Source: Niabella sp.
Lineage (GTDB): Bacteria; Bacteroidota; Bacteroidia; Chitinophagales; Chitinophagaceae
NCBI RefSeq assembly: GCF_030150205.1
Contig: NZ_JASLGT010000027.1
Coordinates: 1 to 64,000, forward strand
DNA length: 64,000 bases
Direction: 5' to 3'
Made by a program: the position numbers and the translations under genes. Shown piece after piece: positions 28,069 through 36,995 of this stretch (position 1 is the stretch's first letter; each line of letters begins with the position of its first letter). The notes beneath the pieces are model-generated. The model was not told the origin of the DNA and did not search any database. It worked only from the letters and a program-made list of their open reading frames with translations.

Positions 28069-29622
28069 TTATAATGCCTTATTAAAAATAACGGCCGCAT
28101 CCGTATCCTTATAATGCCGGATCTGTTCCAGCAACTGCTTTTTGAGCGTGGCCACAATAGCAGCCATCTTCGGATCATCGTATCTATTCTTCAGTTCATG
28201 TGGGTCCTGCTGCAAGTCGAATAACTCCCAGCTTTCTACCTTATCATAGAACCGGATCAGTTTATAACGTTTCGTTTTAATACCAAAATGCGGCGATACG
28301 GAATGTTCCCCATTCTCATAGTAGTGATAGTAAAGCGCATTGCGGGAAGCATATTTTTTATTTTTCAGTAGCGGCAAAAAAGAGATGCCCTGCATGCGTT
28401 CCGGAACACGGGCGCCGGCCATTTCAACGAAGGTAGGTGCCAGGTCGATATTCATTACATAGTCGCTGATCACCCTGCCAGGCCTGATCACTCCCGGGTA
28501 CCGCATCACCATGGGTGTACGGAAGGATTCTTCGTACATAAACCGTTTATCAAACCATCCGTGCTCTCCCATGTAAAATCCCTGATCCGACATATAGATC
28601 ACCAGGGTATTTTTTGACAGGCCGCTTTTGTCCAGGTAATCCAGTGTTTTACTGATGTTCCGGTCAAGTGATGCTGCCGTTGCCAGGTAATCCTTCATAT
28701 ACCGCTGGTATTTCCATTCTGTAAGCGCCTTCCCTTTGGGCGCTTTTGCATCCAGGTCGGCCTTTACTTTGGCATAATAAGCAAACCATTTTTGCTGTTG
28801 CTCTTTTGTCATCCGTTTTACACTGTTCTCAATTGCCAGTGAATCGCCGGGTTCATATATTTTCAGGTCATGCATCATCCGCATGGTCTTTGCGATGGTC
28901 ATGTCCTGTACGGCTGCCGCTTTTCGGGTGCAATAGTCATCATAAAAATCTTCCGGTAAGGTAAAGTTTATGTTATCGTACCGGCCAAGGTCTTCCAGCG
29001 CCGGCATCCAGGTACGGTGCGTGGCTTTATGCCCGATGACCAGGCAAAAAGGTTTGGAAGCATCCCGGTGTTCCAGCCAGTTTTCGGCAACATCTGTAAT
29101 TACATCGGTCACATACCCATTATAACGGCGGGTTTTGTTGCCCGTTTGAATAAAATCCGGGTTATAATACTGGCCCTGTCCCGGCAGGATGCTGTAATAA
29201 TCCAGCCCCTGGGGAATACTGTCGCCCAGGTGCATTTTGCCGATCCAGGCGGTTTGATAGCCTGCCCCTTGTAAAACCTTGGCAAAACTGCCCTGGTTAA
29301 AATTAAAATTGAAATTCACATTGTCCTTAAACCCGTTTACATGACTGTAGGTACCGGTAAGAATGGCGGCCCTGCTGGGCCCGCAAAGGGAATTGGTAAC
29401 ATACGCGTTGCTGAACAATGCGCCTTCTTTCGCCAGCCGGTCAATACCAGGCGTCTGGATTTGTTTATTGCCATAAGCACTGATTGCCTGAAAAGCGTGA
29501 TCATCGGAAATGATCAACACTATATTCGGACGCTGGGCCTGCAGAATGCCGCCAAGCAGCACCAGCAATACCACAAGCGGTAATTTCCTTTTCATTTGGG
29601 TTGACAGGTATACTCGTTTCAT
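28069..29622 (-). CDS. S1-family sulfatase (CGPSR type), GlcNAc-6-sulfatase-like
   Basis: A 517-residue secreted sulfatase with metal-binding ISDDH (Asp40-41) and formylglycine motif CGPSR (Cys80-Arg84), followed by AAILTGTYSHVNGF. The latter matches what I remember of bacterial N-acetylglucosamine-6-sulfatases (S1_11-like) acting on heparin-derived GlcNAc-6S. GKMHLG and YMSDQGFYMGEHG complete the active site. AAAGGA lies just upstream of the ATG at 29622, which favours this start over Met10 (29595), although Met10 begins a neater signal peptide. It lies between the PL8 and PL13 genes. Subfamily is a memory-based judgement. Confidence 0.88.
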   Translation of the reverse strand: MKRVYLSTQMKRKLPLVVLLVLLGGILQAQRPNIVLIISDDHAFQAISAYGNKQIQTPGIDRLAKEGALFSNAYVTNSLCGPSRAAILTGTYSHVNGFKDNVNFNFNFNQGSFAKVLQGAGYQTAWIGKMHLGDSIPQGLDYYSILPGQGQYYNPDFIQTGNKTRRYNGYVTDVITDVAENWLEHRDASKPFCLVIGHKATHRTWMPALEDLGRYDNINFTLPEDFYDDYCTRKAAAVQDMTIAKTMRMMHDLKIYEPGDSLAIENSVKRMTKEQQQKWFAYYAKVKADLDAKAPKGKALTEWKYQRYMKDYLATAASLDRNISKTLDYLDKSGLSKNTLVIYMSDQGFYMGEHGWFDKRFMYEESFRTPMVMRYPGVIRPGRVISDYVMNIDLAPTFVEMAGARVPERMQGISFLPLLKNKKYASRNALYYHYYENGEHSVSPHFGIKTKRYKLIRFYDKVESWELFDLQQDPHELKNRYDDPKMAAIVATLKKQLLEQIRHYKDTDAAVIFNKAL

Positions 29623-29736
29623 GTTTTCCTTTAAAAATAAACGTTATTAATAACAGGCCCTTTAAATAATTAATACATCCTTTATGTTTATTGATCCGTA
29701 GGAACCGCTTCACTTCAGCGGGGCAACGGTCTTATA

Positions 29737-30885
29737 CTAGCGCTGCACCTGGCTATATCCCGCCAGGTTATATACAACCGGTGTTGTACTGCTGCCAACA
29801 CGGTAAATACCGAATTTGAAATAATACCCGCTTTCATCATTTCTTCCGATGGCAATGCGCTGATTATTGACAATATGCTCGCTTATATTCTTTTTAGCTT
29901 TTTGATACTGCATCACCACATCCAGCTTGCCGGGCTGTTCTATTTTATTATTTGCCCCGCCGTACACGGACCAGTCGATGGCAACGGTAAACGTTACCCA
30001 GGTATCTTTGGGAAATGTATCAAAAGCGCTTTTATACGCGATCGTTGAAATTTTATAGGCAGAGCGCACCGGCACCATGGTAGCGTCTTTGCCCGGGTTG
30101 GCCAGGGTACGGTCGGTTTTATCGGTCATCCATTTACTATCGGAATTAGCCTTTATGTAAAACATATTATTGGAAAATCCAAAAGCCAGCGGCGGGTAGC
30201 CTCCCTGCTCGATCTTCCAGCCATTTTTCCTGCCGGCTTTAAACACTTCGTTTCCTTTTTTATCAACCGCTTTTATCTTCTCATGACCCTGGTCTTTGTT
30301 AAACACCACGCTGTCGCTCAATTTTACGAACTGCTGTGGCGTCAGCTGCATAATTTTTCCCGAAGGATCCTGCACCAGGGTGCGGGAAGGCATTCCATGC
30401 CATTGTGCAAAAATGGTATTCACATCTCCTGGTAAGTCTGAAGGAACATATACCGAAAAGGTATAGGTCCATTTGGTTCCCTGCTTGCACTGGCCTTTGC
30501 CCCTGTCGTATACCATTTTCAATACCTGCTCCGTCGGATACGCATCCGGTGGCAATCCTTTAAAATCATCTGCAGTGGCATAACAGTAACAAAGCTCTGC
30601 CCGGCCCTTGGTGCTGCCCTCCTCGTATCCCTCCAGGGAATTGTCTTCTCCTTTCAGTTCAAACCGGTAGGACGGTTTCCCATTAAAACTGCGTGTGGCA
30701 TCCTTTTGAATAGCATACGAGCGGTTGATGCCCACAGCCACCCACTCCCCGTCTACGATGTCTGATTTACCGGCCGTATCCGCCTGTACATTTACCCTGC
30801 CGGTAACGGGTTCCAGCCCTGATTGCTGCGCTGCTGCATTTGACGCGAACCATACCGTCAACAGACCTATGCTTATTTTTTTCAT
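29737..30885 (-). CDS. hepA: Heparin lyase I (heparinase I, PL13)
   Basis: An endolytic heparin lyase that cleaves at sulfated GlcN-IdoA2S linkages by beta-elimination. The 382-residue protein, with signal peptide to about residue 19, aligns along its whole length with the remembered Pedobacter heparinus heparinase I. Shared segments include GRVNVQAD, FNGKPSYRFELK, EDNSLEGY, FAQWHGMPSRTL, EQGGYPPLAFGFS, YFKFGIYRVG and the final LAGYSQVQR-like end. Cys133 (in GKGQC) and His201 match Cys135 and His203 of the classical enzyme. His163 (QWHG) and the Tyr of YYFKFG match the catalytic pair proposed from structures. The beta-jelly-roll length is normal. This is the clearest marker that the PUL attacks heparin. 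Confidence 0.96.
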   Translation of the reverse strand: MKKISIGLLTVWFASNAAAQQSGLEPVTGRVNVQADTAGKSDIVDGEWVAVGINRSYAIQKDATRSFNGKPSYRFELKGEDNSLEGYEEGSTKGRAELCYCYATADDFKGLPPDAYPTEQVLKMVYDRGKGQCKQGTKWTYTFSVYVPSDLPGDVNTIFAQWHGMPSRTLVQDPSGKIMQLTPQQFVKLSDSVVFNKDQGHEKIKAVDKKGNEVFKAGRKNGWKIEQGGYPPLAFGFSNNMFYIKANSDSKWMTDKTDRTLANPGKDATMVPVRSAYKISTIAYKSAFDTFPKDTWVTFTVAIDWSVYGGANNKIEQPGKLDVVMQYQKAKKNISEHIVNNQRIAIGRNDESGYYFKFGIYRVGSSTTPVVYNLAGYSQVQR

Positions 30886-31024
30886 TCGTTATTTTTTATT
30901 GCCCTGGATAAATTCCGGATGAAACGGATTTTTATTGGTGGATGTAACTTTGACAACTCAAATGTTTATTTGTTTATTGACTATTGAAAAAAAACATTTC
31001 ATCTATTGGCTTTATCTCGCTTTA

Positions 31025-32287
31025 TTATTTTTTACGCGAAAAGATCTCTTTTAACGTCATCGTTTTGTTATTTACCAGGGGCTTTGCATACGCTGCAATA
31101 AAGAACAGGTAGCCCAACGTGATATACAGGAACAATAAAGCATAGCGCAGTCCGATCCAATCGCCCAATGCTCCTACAATAAAAGGTATCAACGCTCCTC
31201 CAAAAATGCCGGAGCACAAAATACCCGAAAAAGAGCCGTGATGCCTGCTGATGGAATTCAGCGCCAGCGAGAATACCACCGAAAACATTACCGAAATGGT
31301 AAACCCTGCAGCAGGAAAGGCCCACAGGGAAAGCTCCCTGCTTCCCAGCAGCGCTGCGCTCAACACGATGGCCGAAAGGACACAGGCGATCTTCAGTATC
31401 CATTTTGAGTCCCACAGCTTTAATACGACCAGTCCCAATAAACAACCAATGGTCATCAATCCCCAGAACCATGCAACGGCGTTGGCACCATCCGTAGCGG
31501 GATCTACCTGGTGATAGCGTTTTAAAAATTCCGACATCCAGTTTGCGAGCGACTGCTCCGTACCAACATACGCTACAATGCCCAGGAAGAATAACCATAC
31601 ATCGCGCTTTCCGAGCAATTCCCAGTATGCCGAAGCGGCTCCGGATTTTTCATCTTCTTTTAACTCCACTGCCGGCATCTTTATAAGCGCCAGCATCAAC
31701 AACATCACTAAAAAGATAACGCTAAACAGCCAGTAGAGCGCCGTCCAGTGCAGCCCGTCCCGTACCAATCCGCCTAACACGCTCACCAATGGATTGCTTA
31801 CCGGTTGCCCAGCCAATTCTTTCATCAGGTAGGTAAATACAAAGGGGCTTACAAAAGAGGCCAGGCCAAATACCAGCTGCCCCATCACCGAAAAGAACGC
31901 AAAATTTTCTTCTCCTCCCGCAGTACGCATCAACGGGTTGATGATTACCTGGAGCATGGCCATACCAATACCGATGATAAACAGCGAGGCCAGTGCCATG
32001 CTGTACTGGGGATTGAAGGCAAAGATCAATGCACCCGAAAAATTCAGCGCAAAGGCAATGAGCATTGATTTTTTTTCACCCAGCCGTTCTATCATCATGC
32101 CCGCCGGAACCGACATGATTCCATATGCCAGGAAAAAAGAAAAGGGCAGGAAGGCAGCCATCGTCAGACTCAACCCGTAAGTTTCAATAATAATGGGCAT
32201 TAGGGGACCCAGGATATTGGTTACAAAGGAGATTACAAACCAGATCAGTAAGATGACCCCTACCAGGAAATTATTTCGTTGCTGCAT
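31025..32287 (-). CDS. MFS sugar transporter (FucP/FHS-like)
   Basis: A 420-residue inner-membrane permease with about 12 hydrophobic helices and an MFS signature loop (PAGMMIERLGEKKSM) between helices 2 and 3. The overall pattern, with an FVTNILGPLMPI helix 1 and a charged C-terminal tail, resembles the fucose/glucose:proton symporter group. The gene starts 3 nt after the stop of the ROK kinase gene (32291-33259), so transport and phosphorylation of the same monosaccharide or small oligosaccharide are probably coupled. The substrate is likely an amino sugar or unsaturated disaccharide product of GAG breakdown; this is inference from context. Confidence 0.88.
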   Translation of the reverse strand: MQQRNNFLVGVILLIWFVISFVTNILGPLMPIIIETYGLSLTMAAFLPFSFFLAYGIMSVPAGMMIERLGEKKSMLIAFALNFSGALIFAFNPQYSMALASLFIIGIGMAMLQVIINPLMRTAGGEENFAFFSVMGQLVFGLASFVSPFVFTYLMKELAGQPVSNPLVSVLGGLVRDGLHWTALYWLFSVIFLVMLLMLALIKMPAVELKEDEKSGAASAYWELLGKRDVWLFFLGIVAYVGTEQSLANWMSEFLKRYHQVDPATDGANAVAWFWGLMTIGCLLGLVVLKLWDSKWILKIACVLSAIVLSAALLGSRELSLWAFPAAGFTISVMFSVVFSLALNSISRHHGSFSGILCSGIFGGALIPFIVGALGDWIGLRYALLFLYITLGYLFFIAAYAKPLVNNKTMTLKEIFSRKK

Positions 32288-32290
32288 CCG

Positions 32291-33259
32291 TTAATTTGTT
32301 GATTGGTTATATATCGTTGCGGATGTTGATCCGGCAAGCGATTGAAAAATTTTTGCGGCACAGCCCTGCAACCCGGCTTTATTTCCCAATGCAGCGGCTA
32401 CCAGTATGGTTTGTTCGCTGGCCGCCGGCATTGCCAGCCGGGCCACCCTTTCTGTTATTTCCCGGATATAAAAATCACCGGCCTCACTGATACCTCCGCC
32501 AATCACCACTTTTTGCGGACTGAATATATTGATGTAGCCGGCGATACCCGCCGCCATATAATCAAAATGATACGCCATTGCTGCAAGGGCCGCATCTTCC
32601 TGCTGAACATAGCCTTCAATAATTTGCTTACCATCTACCAGCTCCGGTACATCCTGTTTTAGTAATTGATAATGCCCGATTAAAGCTGCTACGGAGGCGT
32701 ACGCCTCAAAACAGCCCCTTGACCCACAGGAGCAGGCTATGCCCCCGTGCCGGATAATGATATGTCCCAGCTCCGTACCTCTGTTACGGTATCCGCCATA
32801 TAACTGGTTATTGATAATGAGCGCCCCGCCAATGCCGGTGCCCACCGTTAAAAAAACAATATCACTGCATCCCTTTGCAGCGCCATAAATCCACTCGCCC
32901 ATACCCATCATATTGGCATCATTATCTACAAGGGTTCTGTAACCGGTGCGCTCCTGTAACAGGCGTCCGAGGGGCAGCTGTTCAAACCCAGGCAGGTTAT
33001 CTGCACCACCAATGACCACATTGTCTTCAACAATGCCCGGAAAACCAATACCCGTGCCACAAACCGTTCCACCTTTATCCGCTGCTGCAGCCGCCGCCTG
33101 TGCAATACATACCGCGATCTGTTCAATGATGCCGGCCTCCCCGCTATCTTTTTGTATGGTCTCTGTAAAGCAGTGAACCAGGTTTCCGTCTTCCGCTACC
33201 ACGCCGCATTTCAGCGCAGAGCCGCCCACATCTATTCCTATTGCAAATTGTTCTTTCAA
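32291..33259 (-). CDS. ROK-family sugar kinase (copy 2)
   Basis: A 322-residue cytosolic kinase with the canonical DVGGSALKCG phosphate loop and the DNDANMM catalytic Asp. GTELGHI and the zinc motif CSCGSRGCFEAYAS are intact. It shares long runs with the kinase at 19631-20566 (GFPGIVE, GGADNLPGF, INNQLYGGYRN, NIFSPQKVVIGGG), so the two are paralogues within one PUL. It differs in the loop (Gly rather than Ser) and in the C-terminal third, which may mean different sugars. The MFS gene follows after 3 nt. Confidence 0.9.
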   Translation of the reverse strand: MKEQFAIGIDVGGSALKCGVVAEDGNLVHCFTETIQKDSGEAGIIEQIAVCIAQAAAAAADKGGTVCGTGIGFPGIVEDNVVIGGADNLPGFEQLPLGRLLQERTGYRTLVDNDANMMGMGEWIYGAAKGCSDIVFLTVGTGIGGALIINNQLYGGYRNRGTELGHIIIRHGGIACSCGSRGCFEAYASVAALIGHYQLLKQDVPELVDGKQIIEGYVQQEDAALAAMAYHFDYMAAGIAGYINIFSPQKVVIGGGISEAGDFYIREITERVARLAMPAASEQTILVAAALGNKAGLQGCAAKIFQSLAGSTSATIYNQSTN

Positions 33260-33282
33260 ATGACGGTATCTTTTTTTGTATC

Positions 33283-33440
33283 GGGGCTGACTAAAAATCT
33301 GCTACATTGAATTGCCGTGCTGAGATTGCACCCTGAACTCGCTTCAGGATCTACAGTTTCAGCATTTATGAACAACCCGTATCTGTTTTAACTGCTGAAA
33401 TGAATTCAGCATGACAAGAAGCCAGTTTTTGATCAGCCCC
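33283..33440. repeat. 158 bp element with terminal inverted repeats
   Basis: GGGGCTGACTAAAAA at 33283 and its imperfect reverse complement (TTTTTGATCAGCCCC) ending at 33440 bound the element. The interior contains smaller palindromes around TCAGCATTTATG and TGAATTCAGCATGACA. The right arm recurs, inverted, at 42076-42113. It sits between the sulfamidase-like gene and the kinase gene inside the long minus-strand run. It carries no reading frame and resembles a small non-autonomous (MITE-like) or REP-type repeat. Confidence 0.6.
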
Positions 33441-33448
33441 AATACCAT

Positions 33449-34966
33449 TTATTTTATATAATCATACACAGAATCCAGCTTAAACTGCCGGATGGCTTCT
33501 GCACTTGGATGCGCGCGTTTATCAATATCGCTAAAATAAGGCGCCTTATCCCAGATGCTTACATCTCCGCCCGTAGCACGCGGATCTTTTGTTTTTACCA
33601 GGTAATCCTGCATTTGTGCCGCCAGCTTTTCTTTTACATTTTTATATGCGGGGTCAGCAGCCAGGTTATGCAGTTCGTAAGGATCGCTGGTGATATCGAA
33701 CAGCTCTTCTGCCGGACGTTTGCCCATCCCCAGTTCAAACAGGTTTTTCACGGCAGGGTTCGCCTTATTGGCGATCATATAAAACTTGGCAGGACCAGGA
33801 TAGTTGAGCATATAGGGATCTATATCTCCGTACAGCGGAGGATCTCCGGCCGCCCAGCGATCGGGTTCATAATTGCGGATATATAAATATTGTTTGGTGC
33901 GTATGGCTCTTCCGGGATAGCCCATTCCGTGCTGCCGCACAAAGGCATGCCGCTCCCTGCCCAGTACCACAAATTCCCTTTCAGTGTCCGGCTCTTTACT
34001 GTTATTATCCAGCACCGGCAATAAACTTTTTGCGGTCATTTCTGCAGGTACCGGTACACCGGCCAGCTGCAGGAAGGTAGGCGCCAGATCGTTCAGCGTA
34101 ACCAATCCGCTGGTAACGGCTGCTTTCTTAAACTTACCCGGCCAGGAAATGATCAGGGGCACATGGGTTCCGAAATCATACAGGTTGGCCAGTCCGCGGG
34201 GCATCTGCCAGCCATTGTCACTGCAAACCACCACGATGGTGTTTTCCAGTTCACCGCTTTGTTTTAATAAGGCTAATGCATCGCCCAGTTCTTTATCAAA
34301 AACTTCTACAGAATGATAGTAATCGGCAATATCCGTGCGCACATCCGGCGCATCCGGAAGATAGCCCGGTACTTTTACCTTTTGCGGATCGATACCCGAT
34401 TTAGCACCGATGCCTACTTCGTACGGACGATGCGGCTCATGACTGCTGATCCAGTAGGACCAGGGAGCGCCCAGCTTCTTTTGTTTTAAGAACTGGCCAA
34501 AGGTTTCATACGGATTTCCACCCGGGTTGCGCTTGCGGCCGTTGGCCTCAAAACTTCCCGGTCCCCAGCCTTTGCCCTGGAAGCCGATTTCATAACCCGA
34601 AGCTTCCAGCAAGTCGGTGTACAGCGGGTATTTTGTAGGCAATATACTCCATAAGTTGGCACCCTCTTCCAACCGCCAGATATCCTGGCCGGTGAGAAAC
34701 CCGGCCCGCGATGGCGTACAGGAAGGAGAGTTGCAAAATGCATTGGTAAAACGTACGCCGTCGCCTGCCACCTTATCCATATTGGGTGTTCGTACGGTTG
34801 AATCGCCATAAATACCCACATGACCGGCCGACTGGTTATCGGACATCACGATGAGGATATTGGGACGGGACGCCGGCCGCTCCTTTTGCTGCGATTTACA
34901 ACCGCCGGCAAATGACAGCAAACAAGCGAAATAAAAGAGATAGCTCCATTGTTTTAACATGATCAA
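33449..34966 (-). CDS. S1-family sulfatase lipoprotein, heparan N-sulfatase-like
   Basis: A 505-residue sulfatase with a lipobox FAGGC (Cys23), so probably membrane-anchored in the periplasm or at the surface. Metal ligands are in MSDNQ (Asp43), and the formylglycine motif is CTPSR (Cys83). The next segment (GFLTGQDIWRLEEGANLW), GKGWGPG and the SSHEPHRPYE loop are, from memory, characteristic of N-sulfoglucosamine sulfohydrolases rather than O-sulfatases. It would remove N-sulfate from heparin-derived glucosamine. It starts 33 nt after the susD stop. Sulfamidase assignment is a family-level inference. Confidence 0.87.
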   Translation of the reverse strand: MIMLKQWSYLFYFACLLSFAGGCKSQQKERPASRPNILIVMSDNQSAGHVGIYGDSTVRTPNMDKVAGDGVRFTNAFCNSPSCTPSRAGFLTGQDIWRLEEGANLWSILPTKYPLYTDLLEASGYEIGFQGKGWGPGSFEANGRKRNPGGNPYETFGQFLKQKKLGAPWSYWISSHEPHRPYEVGIGAKSGIDPQKVKVPGYLPDAPDVRTDIADYYHSVEVFDKELGDALALLKQSGELENTIVVVCSDNGWQMPRGLANLYDFGTHVPLIISWPGKFKKAAVTSGLVTLNDLAPTFLQLAGVPVPAEMTAKSLLPVLDNNSKEPDTEREFVVLGRERHAFVRQHGMGYPGRAIRTKQYLYIRNYEPDRWAAGDPPLYGDIDPYMLNYPGPAKFYMIANKANPAVKNLFELGMGKRPAEELFDITSDPYELHNLAADPAYKNVKEKLAAQMQDYLVKTKDPRATGGDVSIWDKAPYFSDIDKRAHPSAEAIRQFKLDSVYDYIK

Positions 34967-34999
34967 TCGATTTTATTATTTCTGTTTTTAAAGTCCTGT

Positions 35000-36877
35000 T
35001 TACCAGCCTGGATTCTGGTGGGTAATAGAGCTGTTTACATCTTTTTCATTTTGCGGGTAAGGGAACAGCTCATGCTTTCCGGCTTTGAAATTGGTTCCGG
35101 AAAGATAGGGATAAGAAGCTCTTATTGCCTGTGTTTTAGCATAGGTATCGGCTATTTTGGTACCCAGCAAATTCCAGCGGACAAGGTCGGAACGGCGCAT
35201 ACCTTCAAAGCACAATTCTTTAGCACGTTCAGAAACAAGAGTATCCAAAAACTGTTGCTTGGTCAATCCGCCGGGTATATAAACCTGCGCCGTTGTGGGT
35301 TTGGGTACAAGCGATGCTGTGATTACCGCACCTGATCCACCACCGCCGGTTAATGTAACTGTGGGAGCCGATGTATATCCATAACCGGGGTTATTTAAGG
35401 TGATCGCTGATAATTTATCACCAGTGCGTGTGGTAACGGTTACTGATGCGTAGTTGCCACCGCCGCCGGAAACCTGTACGGTTGGTACACCTGTATAGCC
35501 GCTGCCCCCACTGGTAAGGGCAAAACTTACCGCATTTCCCGGCATATCCAATCCATACGCTCTTCTCCGTACCTGGTTGATGGCATCAAGTGCGATATCA
35601 TTGGGACCTTCATTCAATTCATTTTCTACTTCCGCACGCATCAGCAGCAGGTCCGAATAACGCATCACCACACAGTTGATATCGGTACTGGTCTGTTCCG
35701 TGATAGAATTGGTCTGATACTCACGGCTCCATTTGCCAGGTGCCCAGTTCTGATCACCGTTACCGGTTACGATATAGGTACGACTTCCGTCAGCAGCCAC
35801 GTTAAAGCGGGCCACTGCAAAGTCCTTTCTAAAGTCACCCGCCTGGAAGCTTTCGTAAAACGGCCGTACAGTGGCCTCTCTTAAATTGGTTGAGCCATAT
35901 ACACCTTTTGAAGTTGCCGGCGCATTCCAGAATCCGAAGCGGGAAGAGTTGGGTACATCACCGGCCGGATCTGTTACAGTGTAAAGCGCTATTTGAAAAA
36001 CACTTTCAGTAGGCTCTAAATTATGTTTGCACTGATTAATAAATACCTGGGGATAGCTGGGGTTCAGCTTATACGGGTTAGATGCCATGATCTCATTGAT
36101 CTGGGTTTGTGCCGTTTTATAATAATCTTTGTAATTCGCAGGCCGTTTCATGGTACCATCGTTGGCCAGTGAGTAGCCTCCTGCAAACAGACAAACCCTT
36201 GCCAGCATTGCCTTTGCGCCCCATTTATTGATCCGTTCATCCGTGGGCATGGCAGCAGGCAGCAAATCGATCGCTTCCTGCATATCTTTAATAATTTGGG
36301 CATAGATCACATAACGGTCGGTTAAGCCCCCTTTCAGGTTATCACCGGCTTTGGAAGAGGTCGTTTTGAACGGCACATCGCCCCAAAAGCGCACCAACTC
36401 CGAATAATAAAATCCACGCAAAAACTTGGCCTCACCCAACATACGGTTCAACGATGCTTTCTGATCGTCTGTACCGGAGGCAAACAAGGTCATTTGCGGG
36501 ATCTTTTCAATTACCACATTGGCCCGGTCAATGCCCTGGTACAATACGCTCCAGGTGCTGTAATAAATATCGGTTTCCGGGATACCCAGGTAATGAGGGA
36601 TTACACGCCAGCTATCCACACTATTTCCCGATATCTGGCTGATGTCATTATCATTATCCAGCACCATCGGTACATACCAGCCATAACCCGAAAAATTTGA
36701 TACAGCACCATATACACCCAGGGTGGCCATATAGGCTTCATCTGCATCGCTAAAAAAATTATCGCTGGTAAAGTACGAATACGCTTTTACCTCTAATGCT
36801 TTTTTGCAGGAACCTAAAGCAAGCAGCGAGCCGGCCGCAAGCGCCATCCATATAAAACGTTTTGATATAAGTTTCAT
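35000..36877 (-). CDS. SusD/RagB-family lipoprotein with Gly-rich insertion
   Basis: A 625-residue surface glycan-binding lipoprotein (lipobox LGSC, Cys24) partnered with the susC gene 118 nt upstream. SusD hallmarks include AKFLRGFYYSELVRFWGDVPF and the C-terminal ERAKELCFEGMRRSDLVRWN and NPGW. Unusually, residues about 450-533 are an insertion made of two copies of a GxGYTxxPTVxxxGGGG module, placed just after the INQVRRRAYGLD helix. SusD proteins normally have only a short loop there. The ligand is presumably heparin/heparan or chondroitin oligosaccharide. Confidence 0.93.
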   Translation of the reverse strand: MKLISKRFIWMALAAGSLLALGSCKKALEVKAYSYFTSDNFFSDADEAYMATLGVYGAVSNFSGYGWYVPMVLDNDNDISQISGNSVDSWRVIPHYLGIPETDIYYSTWSVLYQGIDRANVVIEKIPQMTLFASGTDDQKASLNRMLGEAKFLRGFYYSELVRFWGDVPFKTTSSKAGDNLKGGLTDRYVIYAQIIKDMQEAIDLLPAAMPTDERINKWGAKAMLARVCLFAGGYSLANDGTMKRPANYKDYYKTAQTQINEIMASNPYKLNPSYPQVFINQCKHNLEPTESVFQIALYTVTDPAGDVPNSSRFGFWNAPATSKGVYGSTNLREATVRPFYESFQAGDFRKDFAVARFNVAADGSRTYIVTGNGDQNWAPGKWSREYQTNSITEQTSTDINCVVMRYSDLLLMRAEVENELNEGPNDIALDAINQVRRRAYGLDMPGNAVSFALTSGGSGYTGVPTVQVSGGGGNYASVTVTTRTGDKLSAITLNNPGYGYTSAPTVTLTGGGGSGAVITASLVPKPTTAQVYIPGGLTKQQFLDTLVSERAKELCFEGMRRSDLVRWNLLGTKIADTYAKTQAIRASYPYLSGTNFKAGKHELFPYPQNEKDVNSSITHQNPGW

Positions 36878-36995
36878 CTGTTTGTTTTTTATTTTTTATT
36901 GCCAGATGGAATCCGCATAAAAATCATCATCGCTTTGTATATAATTAGCTCGCTGATTTTTATGCGCATTTCATTGTATAAAATCTTTAAATAAA

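Noticed and set aside
28017..28178. Longer start for the PL8 gene
   Set aside because: The extension lacks a signal peptide and overlaps the 3' end of the upstream sulfatase gene; the ATG at 28016 opens a proper signal peptide.
30945..30952. TAACTTTG promoter box on the plus strand
   Set aside because: It matches the -7 consensus but all genes for about 10 kb downstream are on the minus strand; likely chance.
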